The notes under the pieces: generated by a model
Database searches by the model: none
The model's input: only the letters and a program-made list of their open reading frames with translations
Told to the model about the DNA's origin: nothing
Part shown: positions 1-8,123 of the stretch, in pieces
Layout: every line of letters begins with the position of its first letter
Position numbering within the stretch: the stretch's first letter is position 1
Position numbers and translations under genes: made by a program
Origin: Methanosarcinales archaeon
GTDB taxonomy: Archaea > Halobacteriota > Methanosarcinia > Methanosarcinales > Methanoperedenaceae
Assembly: GCA_905339155.1 (NCBI GenBank)
Contig: CAJPFJ010000024.1
Span: 1-64,000, forward strand
Direction of reading: 5' to 3'
DNA: 64,000 bases

Positions 1-187
1 TTGTCAGCGTTTTTACAAAAATAGATATTCGGAGGTGTCATTTTTTTGCGTGAGTTGGAAATAGAAGTATTTGATTTAATGTTAAATCGAGTATTTCGGA
101 GATAGCTAGTTCGGAACAAGGCTAAATCGGAAGTACTGTAATCATAGAAAGCATAATACTTATGCAGAATAATTCAATGCAAAGAGT

Positions 188-712
188 ATGGAAGGTAAAG
201 AAATATCCCATAAAAGCCTGCGAATCCTGATACTGATATTATTGATATCAGTTTCTTTTGCAGCCATAATGCCTCTCTCCTCAAATAGTGAATTTAAAAT
301 CAATAAGCCCTGTACGGATATCGATATTAATTCATTGCAGCAACAGCAATCCCATGAAGAAAAAATCCTGGATCAGTTAGAATGCTCATCCGATTTGAAT
401 AAACAACTGATTAAATTATTTATTATGGGAATAATCAATATTGATGAATTGACAATGTGGGTCCTGGGAGTGGAAAGAAGAGTTGTTGTGTTAAAAATGA
501 TGCATGAAAAAAGGATGATACAGGCATCCGAAATAGCAAATTCGACCGATAGATCGTTACAGAATATCAGTTATGCTATGCGGGAACTGGAAGAGCGAGG
601 ACTGATCCAGTCCCTGACTCCAGGAAAAAAAACCTGGAGAAGATTTATTCCCACAGAAAAAGGAACAGAGGTATTTGAAAACCTCAAGAAAAATAATCTG
701 ATCGGTAAATAA
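188..712 (+). CDS. Membrane-anchored winged-helix protein
   Basis: 174 aa, function not known. Residues about 11-31 form a hydrophobic signal-anchor, followed by a polar linker. From about residue 90 the protein reads as a winged helix-turn-helix of the MarR/ArsR type: a helix around VLKMMHEKRMIQASEIAN, a recognition-helix-like stretch ending in MRELEERGLI, then a basic wing and TEKGTEVF. Membrane-tethered wHTH proteins are common in methanogenic archaea and usually act as one-component regulators, so DNA binding at the cytoplasmic face is inferred. It stands alone; no clear Shine-Dalgarno precedes the ATG, so the start is moderately certain. The 187 bases upstream hold no recognisable gene. 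Confidence 0.7.
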   Translation: MEGKEISHKSLRILILILLISVSFAAIMPLSSNSEFKINKPCTDIDINSLQQQQSHEEKILDQLECSSDLNKQLIKLFIMGIINIDELTMWVLGVERRVVVLKMMHEKRMIQASEIANSTDRSLQNISYAMRELEERGLIQSLTPGKKTWRRFIPTEKGTEVFENLKKNNLIGK

Positions 713-719
713 TTGATAA

Positions 720-830
720 TTAACCCCTGCACTTAAGCATTTTAATTCTCAATTCTATTACAAAATAGAATATTCCTGCCAATACAAAAAACATTACTGG
801 TCCAATAAACACTTCTACTGAGTTTTCCAT
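720..830 (-). CDS. Possible 36-aa single-span membrane protein
   Basis: A 36-codon frame with one strongly hydrophobic segment (about residues 8-26) and a short basic tail (RIKMLKCRG), a layout typical of small membrane proteins. It lies in the gap between the wHTH gene and the feo operon and converges on the wHTH gene. There is no clear Shine-Dalgarno and no recognised family, so it may be chance; the hydrophobic-then-basic pattern is the only support. Confidence 0.3.
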   Translation of the reverse strand: MENSVEVFIGPVMFFVLAGIFYFVIELRIKMLKCRG

Positions 831-960
831 ATTATTCTACTAAATAAGATGCCATTTGATGAACAATAATTTGAAGTATTATAAATCTTTCTAATTTGTG
901 ATAACTTGTTATTAATTAAATATAATTTTTTTTTGTTAATATCGTCGTACAAAAGAATTC

Positions 961-993
961 AAAAGATCGACATTTGAAAAGCAGCGATCTTTT
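961..993 (-). terminator. Hairpin at end of feo operon
   Basis: Perfect 9-bp inverted repeat AAAAGATCG / CGATCTTTT around a 15-nt loop, starting at the stop codon of the zinc-ribbon gene. Downstream on the minus strand is only a modest T-rich tract, so termination is probable rather than certain. Confidence 0.5.
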
Positions 994-1127
994 TATCCTT
1001 TCGGGAATTCATGACCGCAATTTGGACACAGTATCAAACTACATTTCATGAAACTCGGACATGCCCTGCATCCTTGATTATCCTTATCATCAAACCTGGC
1101 TCCGCAAAGAGGACACTGTGTTTTCAT
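993..1127 (-). CDS. Small zinc-ribbon protein of the feo operon
   Basis: 44 aa with three CxxC-type pairs (CPLC near the start, CRAC in the middle, CPNC near the end) plus a further Cys, consistent with one or two bound zinc or iron atoms. The start ATG overlaps the feoB stop as ATGA (1124-1127), so it is translationally coupled to FeoB. Tiny Cys-rich proteins often accompany FeoB (FeoC or FeoB-associated Cys-rich proteins), but this one lacks a membrane span; a role in FeoB assembly, iron handling or signalling is inferred from position only. A longer in-frame extension upstream is out-of-frame feoB sequence and was discarded. Confidence 0.7.
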   Translation of the reverse strand: MKTQCPLCGARFDDKDNQGCRACPSFMKCSLILCPNCGHEFPKG

Positions 1128-3130
1128 AAAAGGTGGTAATATCCTATTATCCTGGAAGCTATCCCGCCGATAAGTATTGCAAGCGTAATAGTGAATGCCA
1201 TGATGCCAAATGCCCTTTTCCAGCCAAGCTCCCGCCCAAGTACAGCTATGGTGGCAACACATGGTATATAGATCGTATTCACAAGCGCATAAACGAATAA
1301 TTGCGCCGGGGTCATGAATAGCAGGAGGTTCTTTGCGCCGCCTCCGTACATGACGATTGCAAGGGTAACAAGCAGTTGGAGCGCAAGTTCTTTTCGAAGC
1401 ACCGCGAAGATCAAAGTAAGACCGGCAACAGCAGGAAGACCCAGCCATCCTTCAACTATCGGAGAAAGCGGTAAGGCCAGTTTCCAGAGATATCCTGTTT
1501 CATAAAGCCCGCCAAGTACCATAGATCCTACGAGCACTATTGGAAAAGCCACGAATACGAAGTCTTTGAACCTGTACCAGGTCTTTTTTAATATATTTGA
1601 CATCATCGGCATCCTGAACGGGAACATTTCCATGACAAGCCCGGTTGATTTTCCGGGCATTATTTTGTTAAGTCCTGCTCCTACAAGGAACACAAGAGCA
1701 AATATGATTATATAAATAGCAACAGCAGGTTTCCATCCCACGAACAGGGAGACTGCCCCAAGGATAACGGCTGTTCGCGCGCTGCATGGGATAAGAGTGA
1801 TAAGGGTACTTGCAATCGTTCGCTCCCGCATCGTGGTAAGAACGCGCGTACCGATTATTGCGGGTACATTGCAGCCTGCGCCTGCAACAAGAGGGATGAT
1901 CGCCCGCCCGTGAAGCCCGAATTTATGCATCAGCCTGTCTGTCAGGAATGCCACAGAGTTCAGGTATCCTGAATCCTCAAGGAAAGCTAGCATGAAATAG
2001 AATGTAAGCACATACGGAATACCTACAGCAAGAGCGGCAAGGATACCGGCGTCAAAACCCCATATGAAAATTTTACCGATAATGCCTGTTCCAAAAACGT
2101 AGTAAACAGCGCCATCAATGACAGGCGAAATATATGTTGCCCATTGATTACTGAAAAACGTGGAAAGCCAGTTACCACCATAAAAAAGGAAACCAAAAAT
2201 TATTGCAAGAACTCCAATAAGAAGAGGTATGCCGGTAAGCGGTGAAGTTGTATAAGCCCATATCTTATCCGATGTTATGGGTTTTATGTCGCCCTGTACC
2301 TGCGAGGCTATCGAACCTGCAAGCCCATGTCTCTCACGTGCGATCCTTAACGGGGTTTTCTCACCATGTAATTCTTCTATCTCCCGGCTGATCTTGTTTG
2401 CTTCATGGATTATTGATGTGCCATTTTCATGCTTTCCCACAAGTTCAATAAATTCAGAATCATTTTCAAGAAGCATGATCGAAAGAGCCCTTGGATTTAT
2501 CCCGAATTCATAAGGCAAAAGCAGGCCTTCAAGTTTCTTGATATTGGTTTCAATATCATCTCCATAATGCAATGAATACCTGATCTCTTTCTTATTTTTT
2601 GCAGTATCCACTGCCTCCTGTATCAGGTCATCAAGACCGCTGCCTGTCGTGGCTATCGTTTTCACAATGGGGATACCAAGAAGCCGGGACAATTCCCCTG
2701 AATCGATAATGATATTTCTTTTCTCGGCTTCATCTATCAGGTTCAAAGCAGCCACGATCGGTATGCCAAGATCGATGAACTGGATCAGCATGTAGAGGTT
2801 CCTTGCAAGGTTTGTGGCATCAAGGATCATTATTACCACATCCGGTTTGCAGTCAAGGACTGCTCTACGCGCTACCCACTGGTCTTCCGAGACCGCGCCA
2901 AGTGCGTAGCTGCCTGGAAGGTCGATTATACCGATCCGGAGATTCTTGAAATTCGTGGTCGCTAAATTCAGTTCCACGGTTTTTCCGGGATAGTTGGCAG
3001 TGACCACGCCCATCCCGGTCAGGCGGTTGAATATGCTTGATTTTCCCACATTGGGATTTCCGGCAAGCGCAAATGTGAAATCTGTGCTGCCTTTTATTTC
3101 CTTAAGGGCGCCATGACATGAAAGAGCCAT
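1124..3130 (-). CDS. feoB: Ferrous iron transport protein B
   Basis: Inner-membrane Fe(II) transporter with an N-terminal GTP-binding domain. From the ATG at 3130 (668 aa) the G1 loop GNPNVGKSS is at about 24-32, G3 DLPG at about 70-73 and G4 as NLID (NKxD variant) at about 130-133. The C-terminal half holds two Gate/nucleoside-recognition modules, with the conserved transmembrane stretch GAGCNVPAI and a second Cys motif IPCVAT near the end. An in-frame TTG at 3154 would add 8 residues. No separate feoA is seen; the neighbouring DtxR-type regulator carries a FeoA-like domain. The gene sits between that regulator and the zinc-ribbon gene in one operon. Confidence 0.95.
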   Translation of the reverse strand: MALSCHGALKEIKGSTDFTFALAGNPNVGKSSIFNRLTGMGVVTANYPGKTVELNLATTNFKNLRIGIIDLPGSYALGAVSEDQWVARRAVLDCKPDVVIMILDATNLARNLYMLIQFIDLGIPIVAALNLIDEAEKRNIIIDSGELSRLLGIPIVKTIATTGSGLDDLIQEAVDTAKNKKEIRYSLHYGDDIETNIKKLEGLLLPYEFGINPRALSIMLLENDSEFIELVGKHENGTSIIHEANKISREIEELHGEKTPLRIARERHGLAGSIASQVQGDIKPITSDKIWAYTTSPLTGIPLLIGVLAIIFGFLFYGGNWLSTFFSNQWATYISPVIDGAVYYVFGTGIIGKIFIWGFDAGILAALAVGIPYVLTFYFMLAFLEDSGYLNSVAFLTDRLMHKFGLHGRAIIPLVAGAGCNVPAIIGTRVLTTMRERTIASTLITLIPCSARTAVILGAVSLFVGWKPAVAIYIIIFALVFLVGAGLNKIMPGKSTGLVMEMFPFRMPMMSNILKKTWYRFKDFVFVAFPIVLVGSMVLGGLYETGYLWKLALPLSPIVEGWLGLPAVAGLTLIFAVLRKELALQLLVTLAIVMYGGGAKNLLLFMTPAQLFVYALVNTIYIPCVATIAVLGRELGWKRAFGIMAFTITLAILIGGIASRIIGYYHLL

Positions 3131-3161
3131 AATTTTATCTATCCTACTATCCAATTCTAAC

Positions 3162-3812
3162 TTATTTTACCTTTATTTTTGACGCTACTTCTCTTCCCAG
3201 CGCATATCGTGAGCCTGAAACACAAACTAGCAATGGCCCCCCGAACGGCGCTACTTCCTCGACACGGACACAAACATCAGGGATCAATCCAAGTGATGCA
3301 AGATACTGGAGCATTTTCGGGTCTTCTTCGAACACATTGACAATAATTGCCTTTTCATCTGCTTTTAATTCTGAAAGCGGCCTTACATTTTCTTTTACGA
3401 ACAACCCGTCCTTATCCGGGATGGGATGGCCGTGAGGACATTTTTTTGGATTCCCAAGGCTCTGGGCGATCCTGTCTTCCATTTCAGGGCTTATGGCATG
3501 TTCTAACCTGCATGCTTCCTCGTGAACCTCGTCCCATTTGAAACCCAGGATATCGGTAAGCAGGCGCTCGGAGAGACGATGCCTCCGAACGACTTTTTTG
3601 GCCATCCTTCCACCTTCTTCCGTAAGGCACACACCTTTTCCGGTGTGATTTATGAGACCCTTATTTGCAAGTTTTTTTACCATCTCCGATACTGATGGAG
3701 GGGATAATTTCAGGTGTTCGGCAAGACGCGTTGTGCTTACAGGATGCTGTATCTGCTGCAATTTGTATATCGATTCAAGATATTCTTCAATCCTGGGGGT
3801 ATCTGCTTCCAT
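3162..3812 (-). CDS. DtxR/IdeR-type iron-dependent repressor
   Basis: 216 aa. Residues 1-65 are a winged helix (PPSVSEMVKKLANKGL recognition region), followed by the dimerisation/metal domain and a C-terminal SH3-like FeoA domain (about 141-216). Metal-ligand positions line up with DtxR when shifted by one: H78, E82, H97, C101, E104 and H105 correspond to DtxR H79, E83, H98, C102, E105 and H106. Having Cys rather than Asp/Glu at the 102 position points to an iron-type rather than manganese-type regulator. Its start overlaps the end of the FTR1 gene by 26 bp. It likely autoregulates the operon through the operators at 4667-4722. Confidence 0.9.
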   Translation of the reverse strand: MEADTPRIEEYLESIYKLQQIQHPVSTTRLAEHLKLSPPSVSEMVKKLANKGLINHTGKGVCLTEEGGRMAKKVVRRHRLSERLLTDILGFKWDEVHEEACRLEHAISPEMEDRIAQSLGNPKKCPHGHPIPDKDGLFVKENVRPLSELKADEKAIIVNVFEEDPKMLQYLASLGLIPDVCVRVEEVAPFGGPLLVCVSGSRYALGREVASKIKVK

Positions 3813-4659
3813 CTTTCACCATTGTTCCTAATTTGTAGGTCCTGTATACGAACATTCCGATTATTATCCAGTATCCAATGTATGCAACGACCTCAGTAAG
3901 CGATGGATTGCCATTGTAACCCATGAGGGCTTTTGCGCTTCCCCCGATCAATCCATTTTCATGAAGGAGAGGATACGAACCATCGGAATTAAGAGGCGGG
4001 TTTATGTCCCAGGCATGCTCTACGATTTCTGGTATTACGCCTGCTTCATTGAATTCATGAACCGCTGTTGCCACAAGACCCGCTGAGAATAGTATCAGCA
4101 ATATGCTTGTATATCTGAAGAATTTGCTCACATCAAGCCTGTAAATTCCTTTGAACATTATGAATGACAGGAAGATCACAAGTGCAAGACCAATAATGAA
4201 ACCCAAAATCGTATCAACCGGAGATTGGATGGCAAGTGTTCCAAGGAATAAGACGGTCTCAACACCTTCCCTGAAGACTGCGACAAATGACAGGGCTGCA
4301 ATTCCAAGCTTCTGGCCTTTTGAAATGGACAGGTCTATTTTTTCCTGGACTTCACCTTTTATCTGTTTTGAATTTTGCGCCATCCAGAAGATCATATATG
4401 TAAGTACGATCGCCGCGGTAAGAGCGGCTGCGCCCTCAAAAAGCTGTTCTGCTGTACCCTTAAGTTCGCCGTAAACTACTTTGAATAAAAAAGCCACTGC
4501 TAAACTTGCGACCAGGGCGCTTATTATCCCTATATTTATATAGCGGTTGAGGTCTTTTCTTCCCAGCTTTGCGACATACGCCGCAATTATTCCGATTATC
4601 AGGGCTGCTTCAAGCGCTTCCCTGAATGTTATTAAAAAGCTTGCTAACATAGTTTTCAC
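3787..4659 (-). CDS. FTR1-family iron permease
   Basis: 290 aa, about seven membrane spans. It contains the two REXXE motifs that define iron permeases: REALE at residues 13-17 and REGVE at 130-134. FTR1-type proteins move iron across the membrane, usually paired with an oxidase or periplasmic protein; no such partner is seen here. It is the first gene of the operon FTR1-dtxR-feoB-zinc ribbon, so ferric and ferrous uptake would be under one regulator. The start lies about 8 bp downstream of the inferred operator. Confidence 0.9.
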   Translation of the reverse strand: MKTMLASFLITFREALEAALIIGIIAAYVAKLGRKDLNRYINIGIISALVASLAVAFLFKVVYGELKGTAEQLFEGAAALTAAIVLTYMIFWMAQNSKQIKGEVQEKIDLSISKGQKLGIAALSFVAVFREGVETVLFLGTLAIQSPVDTILGFIIGLALVIFLSFIMFKGIYRLDVSKFFRYTSILLILFSAGLVATAVHEFNEAGVIPEIVEHAWDINPPLNSDGSYPLLHENGLIGGSAKALMGYNGNPSLTEVVAYIGYWIIIGMFVYRTYKLGTMVKDGSRYPQD

Positions 4660-4666
4660 CGTTTTA

Positions 4667-4722
4667 TTAGGTGTACCTAACCCAATGTTATTGTATGCCT
4701 ATAAATGTTTCGGATAACCTAA
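4667..4722 (-). promoter_or_regulatory. Iron operon promoter with two DtxR-like operators
   Basis: TTAGG-N4-CCTAA at 4667-4680 (perfect half-sites, core TTAGGTGTACCTAA) resembles known DtxR/IdeR boxes. A second copy TTCGG-N4-CCTAA at 4709-4722 has one mismatch. Their centres are 42 bp apart, about four helical turns. Between them, on the minus strand, TTTATAGG (about 4700-4707) could be the TATA box, so site 1 would cover the transcription start and site 2 the region upstream of TATA. Confidence 0.6.
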
Positions 4723-5137
4723 TGAAATGATTGGAATAATAAATTTCAATCATAGAAAATTATAATTAATTATTCCAAAAATGCATTGGATTATGCTTTA
4801 TTGTTGTTACATTTGATACCCAATTTTATCCTATTCTTTGATTTCAATACCCGCTATATATAACCGTTCACTTCGAACAAATGTATTAAAATTAATAAAT
4901 AATAGGGTGTGCATCTTATGGTATTTGGAGTGACTGAAAATGATCGGAGTTTCATGGTTTTTATAAAGTAAGAAAAGACCAGAACAGCCCCTTTTAAATT
5001 TAAAAGGCAGGTGCGTATTTAAACTTAAATTATATCGATTAGAAAAGATTAAGAACTTAGTAAAGGATTTACTGTTTGCCTGACTAAGATAGCAATGATT
5101 TAAAATTGGTTTTAAATCCCCAAATAGAATTTAAAAA
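4723..5137. other. AT-rich gap without a supported gene
   Basis: About 415 bp of AT-rich sequence between the iron operon promoter and the HEAT-nitrilase gene. Only very short open frames (17 codons or fewer) and TATA-like stretches are visible; no tRNA, strong hairpin or repeat was recognised. Confidence 0.6.
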
Positions 5138-7216
5138 ATGCTTGGAATAAATATGGTTAAGGAAAGCTTAATTCTTGGAATGTCGAGAAGCCGCAATTTT
5201 AGAGATAAAAAGAAAGTTGCCCAATTTTTAGGAACTTCTTTTTCAAATCTGAAGGATAGAAAAGTCGGATGGGAAGTATTACGCATGTTAGCAAATGATT
5301 CAAATCAATTTGTTAAATCAAGCGCAATCGAAGCAATCCATTCAAGTTATGTTTATATTCCTAATAAAGAAGACGCGTGGCAATATCTATTATATGCGGT
5401 ACAAGACCCCAAAAAAAATATCAGGATAGCTGCTGCCGTTGCAATATCTAAAGTGTTTGATATACTGCCAAACAAAGAAAAAGGTTGGATGGATTTATTG
5501 GAAACAATTACAAAGTCCGCCAAAATAGGAAATCATTATCCTGCATTTACAATGCATGACTGTTTCGATTGCCTTGAGGATAAAGAAAAATATATCGACA
5601 GTTTAAAACAATTAACTGATATCGATGATTTTGTAATTAGAAGCTCTTCAAATAATCTGATCGGAAGAATATATATATCAAAATCGGTTAAAGAGAACGG
5701 TGATGAGTTTAAGAAAACTTACCTCGAAGGACTCACTTACTTAAAGAAAAGCGTCGATGAATTTGATACTCCACGCCATAAATTTTGTTATATTGTTCAC
5801 AATATTTTTAATAAAATTATTGAAGGAGAACTAAAAGATGTCAGTGAGCTTAATAAAGGGATAGAAGAGCTAAAAACTATATCAAAAGAATCAACCGAGA
5901 GACAAAAAATAGTTAAAATTTTAGATGAACTGTATAATGTTCTTGATGAGACATTAGATGCTCAGAAAAAAGGGGAAGATATCTCAAAATTCAAAGATAA
6001 AATAATTCCTATCTGTACTAAGCTTAATATATTAATATCAACATTAAATAATGAAATCATCCGTCAGATAGCACAGAAGGCAAAAGAAAGAATTAATTTT
6101 GCTATTAAAGCACTTAAAATAGTCGATCATTTTATTGAAAGTCCTGATAAACTGACATCTGAGTCCAATTTACTTGTAGAACTTGTGGAATTATTAAAAC
6201 TCTGTTGTGTCTCTATTTCCGAACCTATTTGCAGTTCATATAAATCAAAGCTTGAAGAAATTGAAAAGGAAAGTGTTGCAGATAAAAAGCAAGCTAAATT
6301 GCTACAACTTATTAAAGAAATGAGACCAGTTCTTAAACATGAAACAACCTCTCATCAATATCAAAATAATATTCCCCGCATACAAACGGTTCACATTTGT
6401 GATACTAAGCAAGATGTAGTCCGAGTAGCTGTTATTCAATTCTGTTATAAATTATCAAAATCATTTCCATTTATTATTGAAAATAAGGAAGAGGTAAAAA
6501 GAAAGATTTTTTCTGGACTTGATATAGCAGAAAAAGAGAGAACAAATATCGTTTGCCTTCCTGAACTTTGTTTGAGAGAAGAATGGATAATAGAAATAGA
6601 GAAAAAATATCCAAATATTATCGTCATCGGTGGAGGATTTTATAAAAACGATAGAAACATCTGCCCCGTAATAACTAAATCCGATAAAGAAATATCCCCT
6701 CAGCTAAAGATTACACCAGCTGCTTCCGAGGACATGGAAATGTGGGACAAAGGAATGATTTCTGGAGATAGAATATATAAATATGAAACACAATTTGGAA
6801 AATTTGTAATACTTATATGCAGAGATTTTGAAAGATTTGCTCATTATTTCATTGAAATTGATATTGATTTTATATTTTGCCCAGCCTTCAATGAAGCAAA
6901 TGAAAGGTTTCATATTGAAGCCGACAGCCATGTTACGAAAACTCCCTCCTATATTTTGATAGCAAATACGGGGATTAACGGAGGAAGTTCAATTTTTGCG
7001 CAGATGAATAAAAATCACTTTGATAGATTGATAGGCGAAGGTTTTAAAGATGTAGAAGATCCATCATTTAAATTGTGTGAAGCTAAAAAAGGCAAAGATG
7101 AAATTATAATTGCGGATTTCAATCTAAAAAATAAATCCATTCAGATACCAACCCCATCAGAATCCTCCAAAGAAAAAAGAAGTGTGACATATATTAAGAA
7201 ATTACCAATTCCTTAG
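5138..7216 (+). CDS. HEAT-repeat protein fused to a nitrilase-fold domain
   Basis: 692 aa. The first ~120 residues are HEAT-like helical repeats (NKEDAWQYLLYAVQDPKK and similar units with a PNKE-W pattern), then a long helical region to about 410. Residues about 426-680 form a carbon-nitrogen hydrolase (nitrilase superfamily) domain. A plausible catalytic triad is visible: Glu476 in LPEL, Lys524 in QLKIT and Cys561 in ICRDF. The family cleaves or condenses amides and nitriles; the substrate here is unknown. There is no Shine-Dalgarno, and base composition is more AT-rich than the flanking metabolic genes. HEAT-like proteins with variable C-terminal enzyme domains are frequent in methanogens, and some belong to conflict systems, so a defence or signalling effector is possible but unproven. 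Confidence 0.75.
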   Translation: MLGINMVKESLILGMSRSRNFRDKKKVAQFLGTSFSNLKDRKVGWEVLRMLANDSNQFVKSSAIEAIHSSYVYIPNKEDAWQYLLYAVQDPKKNIRIAAAVAISKVFDILPNKEKGWMDLLETITKSAKIGNHYPAFTMHDCFDCLEDKEKYIDSLKQLTDIDDFVIRSSSNNLIGRIYISKSVKENGDEFKKTYLEGLTYLKKSVDEFDTPRHKFCYIVHNIFNKIIEGELKDVSELNKGIEELKTISKESTERQKIVKILDELYNVLDETLDAQKKGEDISKFKDKIIPICTKLNILISTLNNEIIRQIAQKAKERINFAIKALKIVDHFIESPDKLTSESNLLVELVELLKLCCVSISEPICSSYKSKLEEIEKESVADKKQAKLLQLIKEMRPVLKHETTSHQYQNNIPRIQTVHICDTKQDVVRVAVIQFCYKLSKSFPFIIENKEEVKRKIFSGLDIAEKERTNIVCLPELCLREEWIIEIEKKYPNIIVIGGGFYKNDRNICPVITKSDKEISPQLKITPAASEDMEMWDKGMISGDRIYKYETQFGKFVILICRDFERFAHYFIEIDIDFIFCPAFNEANERFHIEADSHVTKTPSYILIANTGINGGSSIFAQMNKNHFDRLIGEGFKDVEDPSFKLCEAKKGKDEIIIADFNLKNKSIQIPTPSESSKEKRSVTYIKKLPIP

Positions 7217-7292
7217 ATTCATAGCGTGCATACTCTATATGATAATACCATTCATCTGATTTTAGAGTCTCCTTGAGCATTCGAGCTTTCAT

Positions 7293-7816
7293 CTAGTGTC
7301 TTGTCAAGTGTCAATTAGCAGCAAATACTCGAGATAAATTGATCTATAGTATTCCACCAAACTTCTAAAAAATGAAGATTTATGTTTCCTGAAGAAAATG
7401 CATTGGTAACTCTGGAAAAAGATTCTGTTGATTGCTATGGGGTCTGAAGAAAACAAACCGCAGATAGACGCAGATGAACGCAGATTTATAGCATCAAATC
7501 CAGCGCATCTTATCGGTTCGTGGGATTTAGAACTCCTCTTGTTTCTCCAGTTTTTCACTTGGAGTTGCTTCTGCAACGTATCGGCGCGTGGGGTTTTATG
7601 GTTTTGGTGTTACTATTTTTCAAAAACCGTATCATTAAATCTGCGTTTATCCGCGTTCATCTGCGGCTAAATTTTTCAAAAGCCGAATATAGTATTCCTG
7701 CATGCGCTGGATTGCGCCGCATCCTTATACTGTTTATGTTATTTTTTCCATATAATAATCGATCACGATTTTTTCAAATGATTTGCGGAAAATTATAAGC
7801 CTTGACAGGACACTAG
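7293..7816. mobile_element. MITE-like non-autonomous element
   Basis: 524-bp segment bounded by 16-bp terminal inverted repeats with one mismatch: CTAGTGTCTTGTCAAG at 7293-7308 and CTTGACAGGACACTAG at 7801-7816. The outermost CTAG (or TA) at both ends may be the duplicated target. No transposase frame is inside; the interior holds an inverted pair of CGCAGAT repeats and short meaningless frames. It interrupts a recombinase remnant exactly at 7816/7817. Confidence 0.65.
7458..7666. repeat. Inverted CGCAGAT repeat pair
   Basis: Two 31-bp arms, 7458-7488 and 7636-7666, are inverted relative to each other with 27 of 31 matches. Each arm is itself three copies of a ten-base unit around CGCAGAT. 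Together they could form a long stem with a ~147-nt loop. Similar CGCAGAT-rich repeats are widespread between genes in bacteria and archaea; their function is unknown. Confidence 0.6.
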
Positions 7817-8030
7817 TCTACGATCTCTGATTTGCCGTTATCGGTAAAGAATTTCTTCAGGACTATGGCTTAAAGATTCTTTGTGCTGTCTTTTCCATTA
7901 AGATCGTTAAAGAATTTTACCATATCCTCCTTGGTGATCTTTTCCAAGGGCTTGAATCTACGGAGGGCACCCAAGATCATCCGGGACCGATCATCCGATA
8001 TTCTCTTTTATGGTATGAGGGCTTAGTCCA
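7817..8030 (-). pseudogene. Tyrosine recombinase N-terminal remnant
   Basis: Reading the minus strand gives LRRFKPLEKITKEDMVKFF, then NDLNGKDSTKNL and KKFFTDNGKSEIVD, the typical core-binding (SAM-like) N-terminal domain of archaeal XerC/D-type integrases. In-frame stops interrupt it at three places and the sequence ends abruptly at the MITE terminus (7816). The catalytic half is not found on the other side of the element, so this is a decayed fragment. Confidence 0.6.
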
Positions 8031-8123
8031 TTAGCTTTTTGTATGCCTGTATAAGCCTACCGCTTTAAATAATCCACTACATTACGAAAACTATAATTAA
8101 TAATCCTGCCTGTTGTGTGATGC

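Noticed and set aside
993-1448. 151-codon frame covering the zinc-ribbon gene
   Set aside because: Its first part is out-of-frame feoB; only the last 44 codons after the ATGA overlap are protein-like.
7428-7798. Open frames inside the MITE-like element
   Set aside because: They are made of the CGCAGAT repeats and have no protein-like features.
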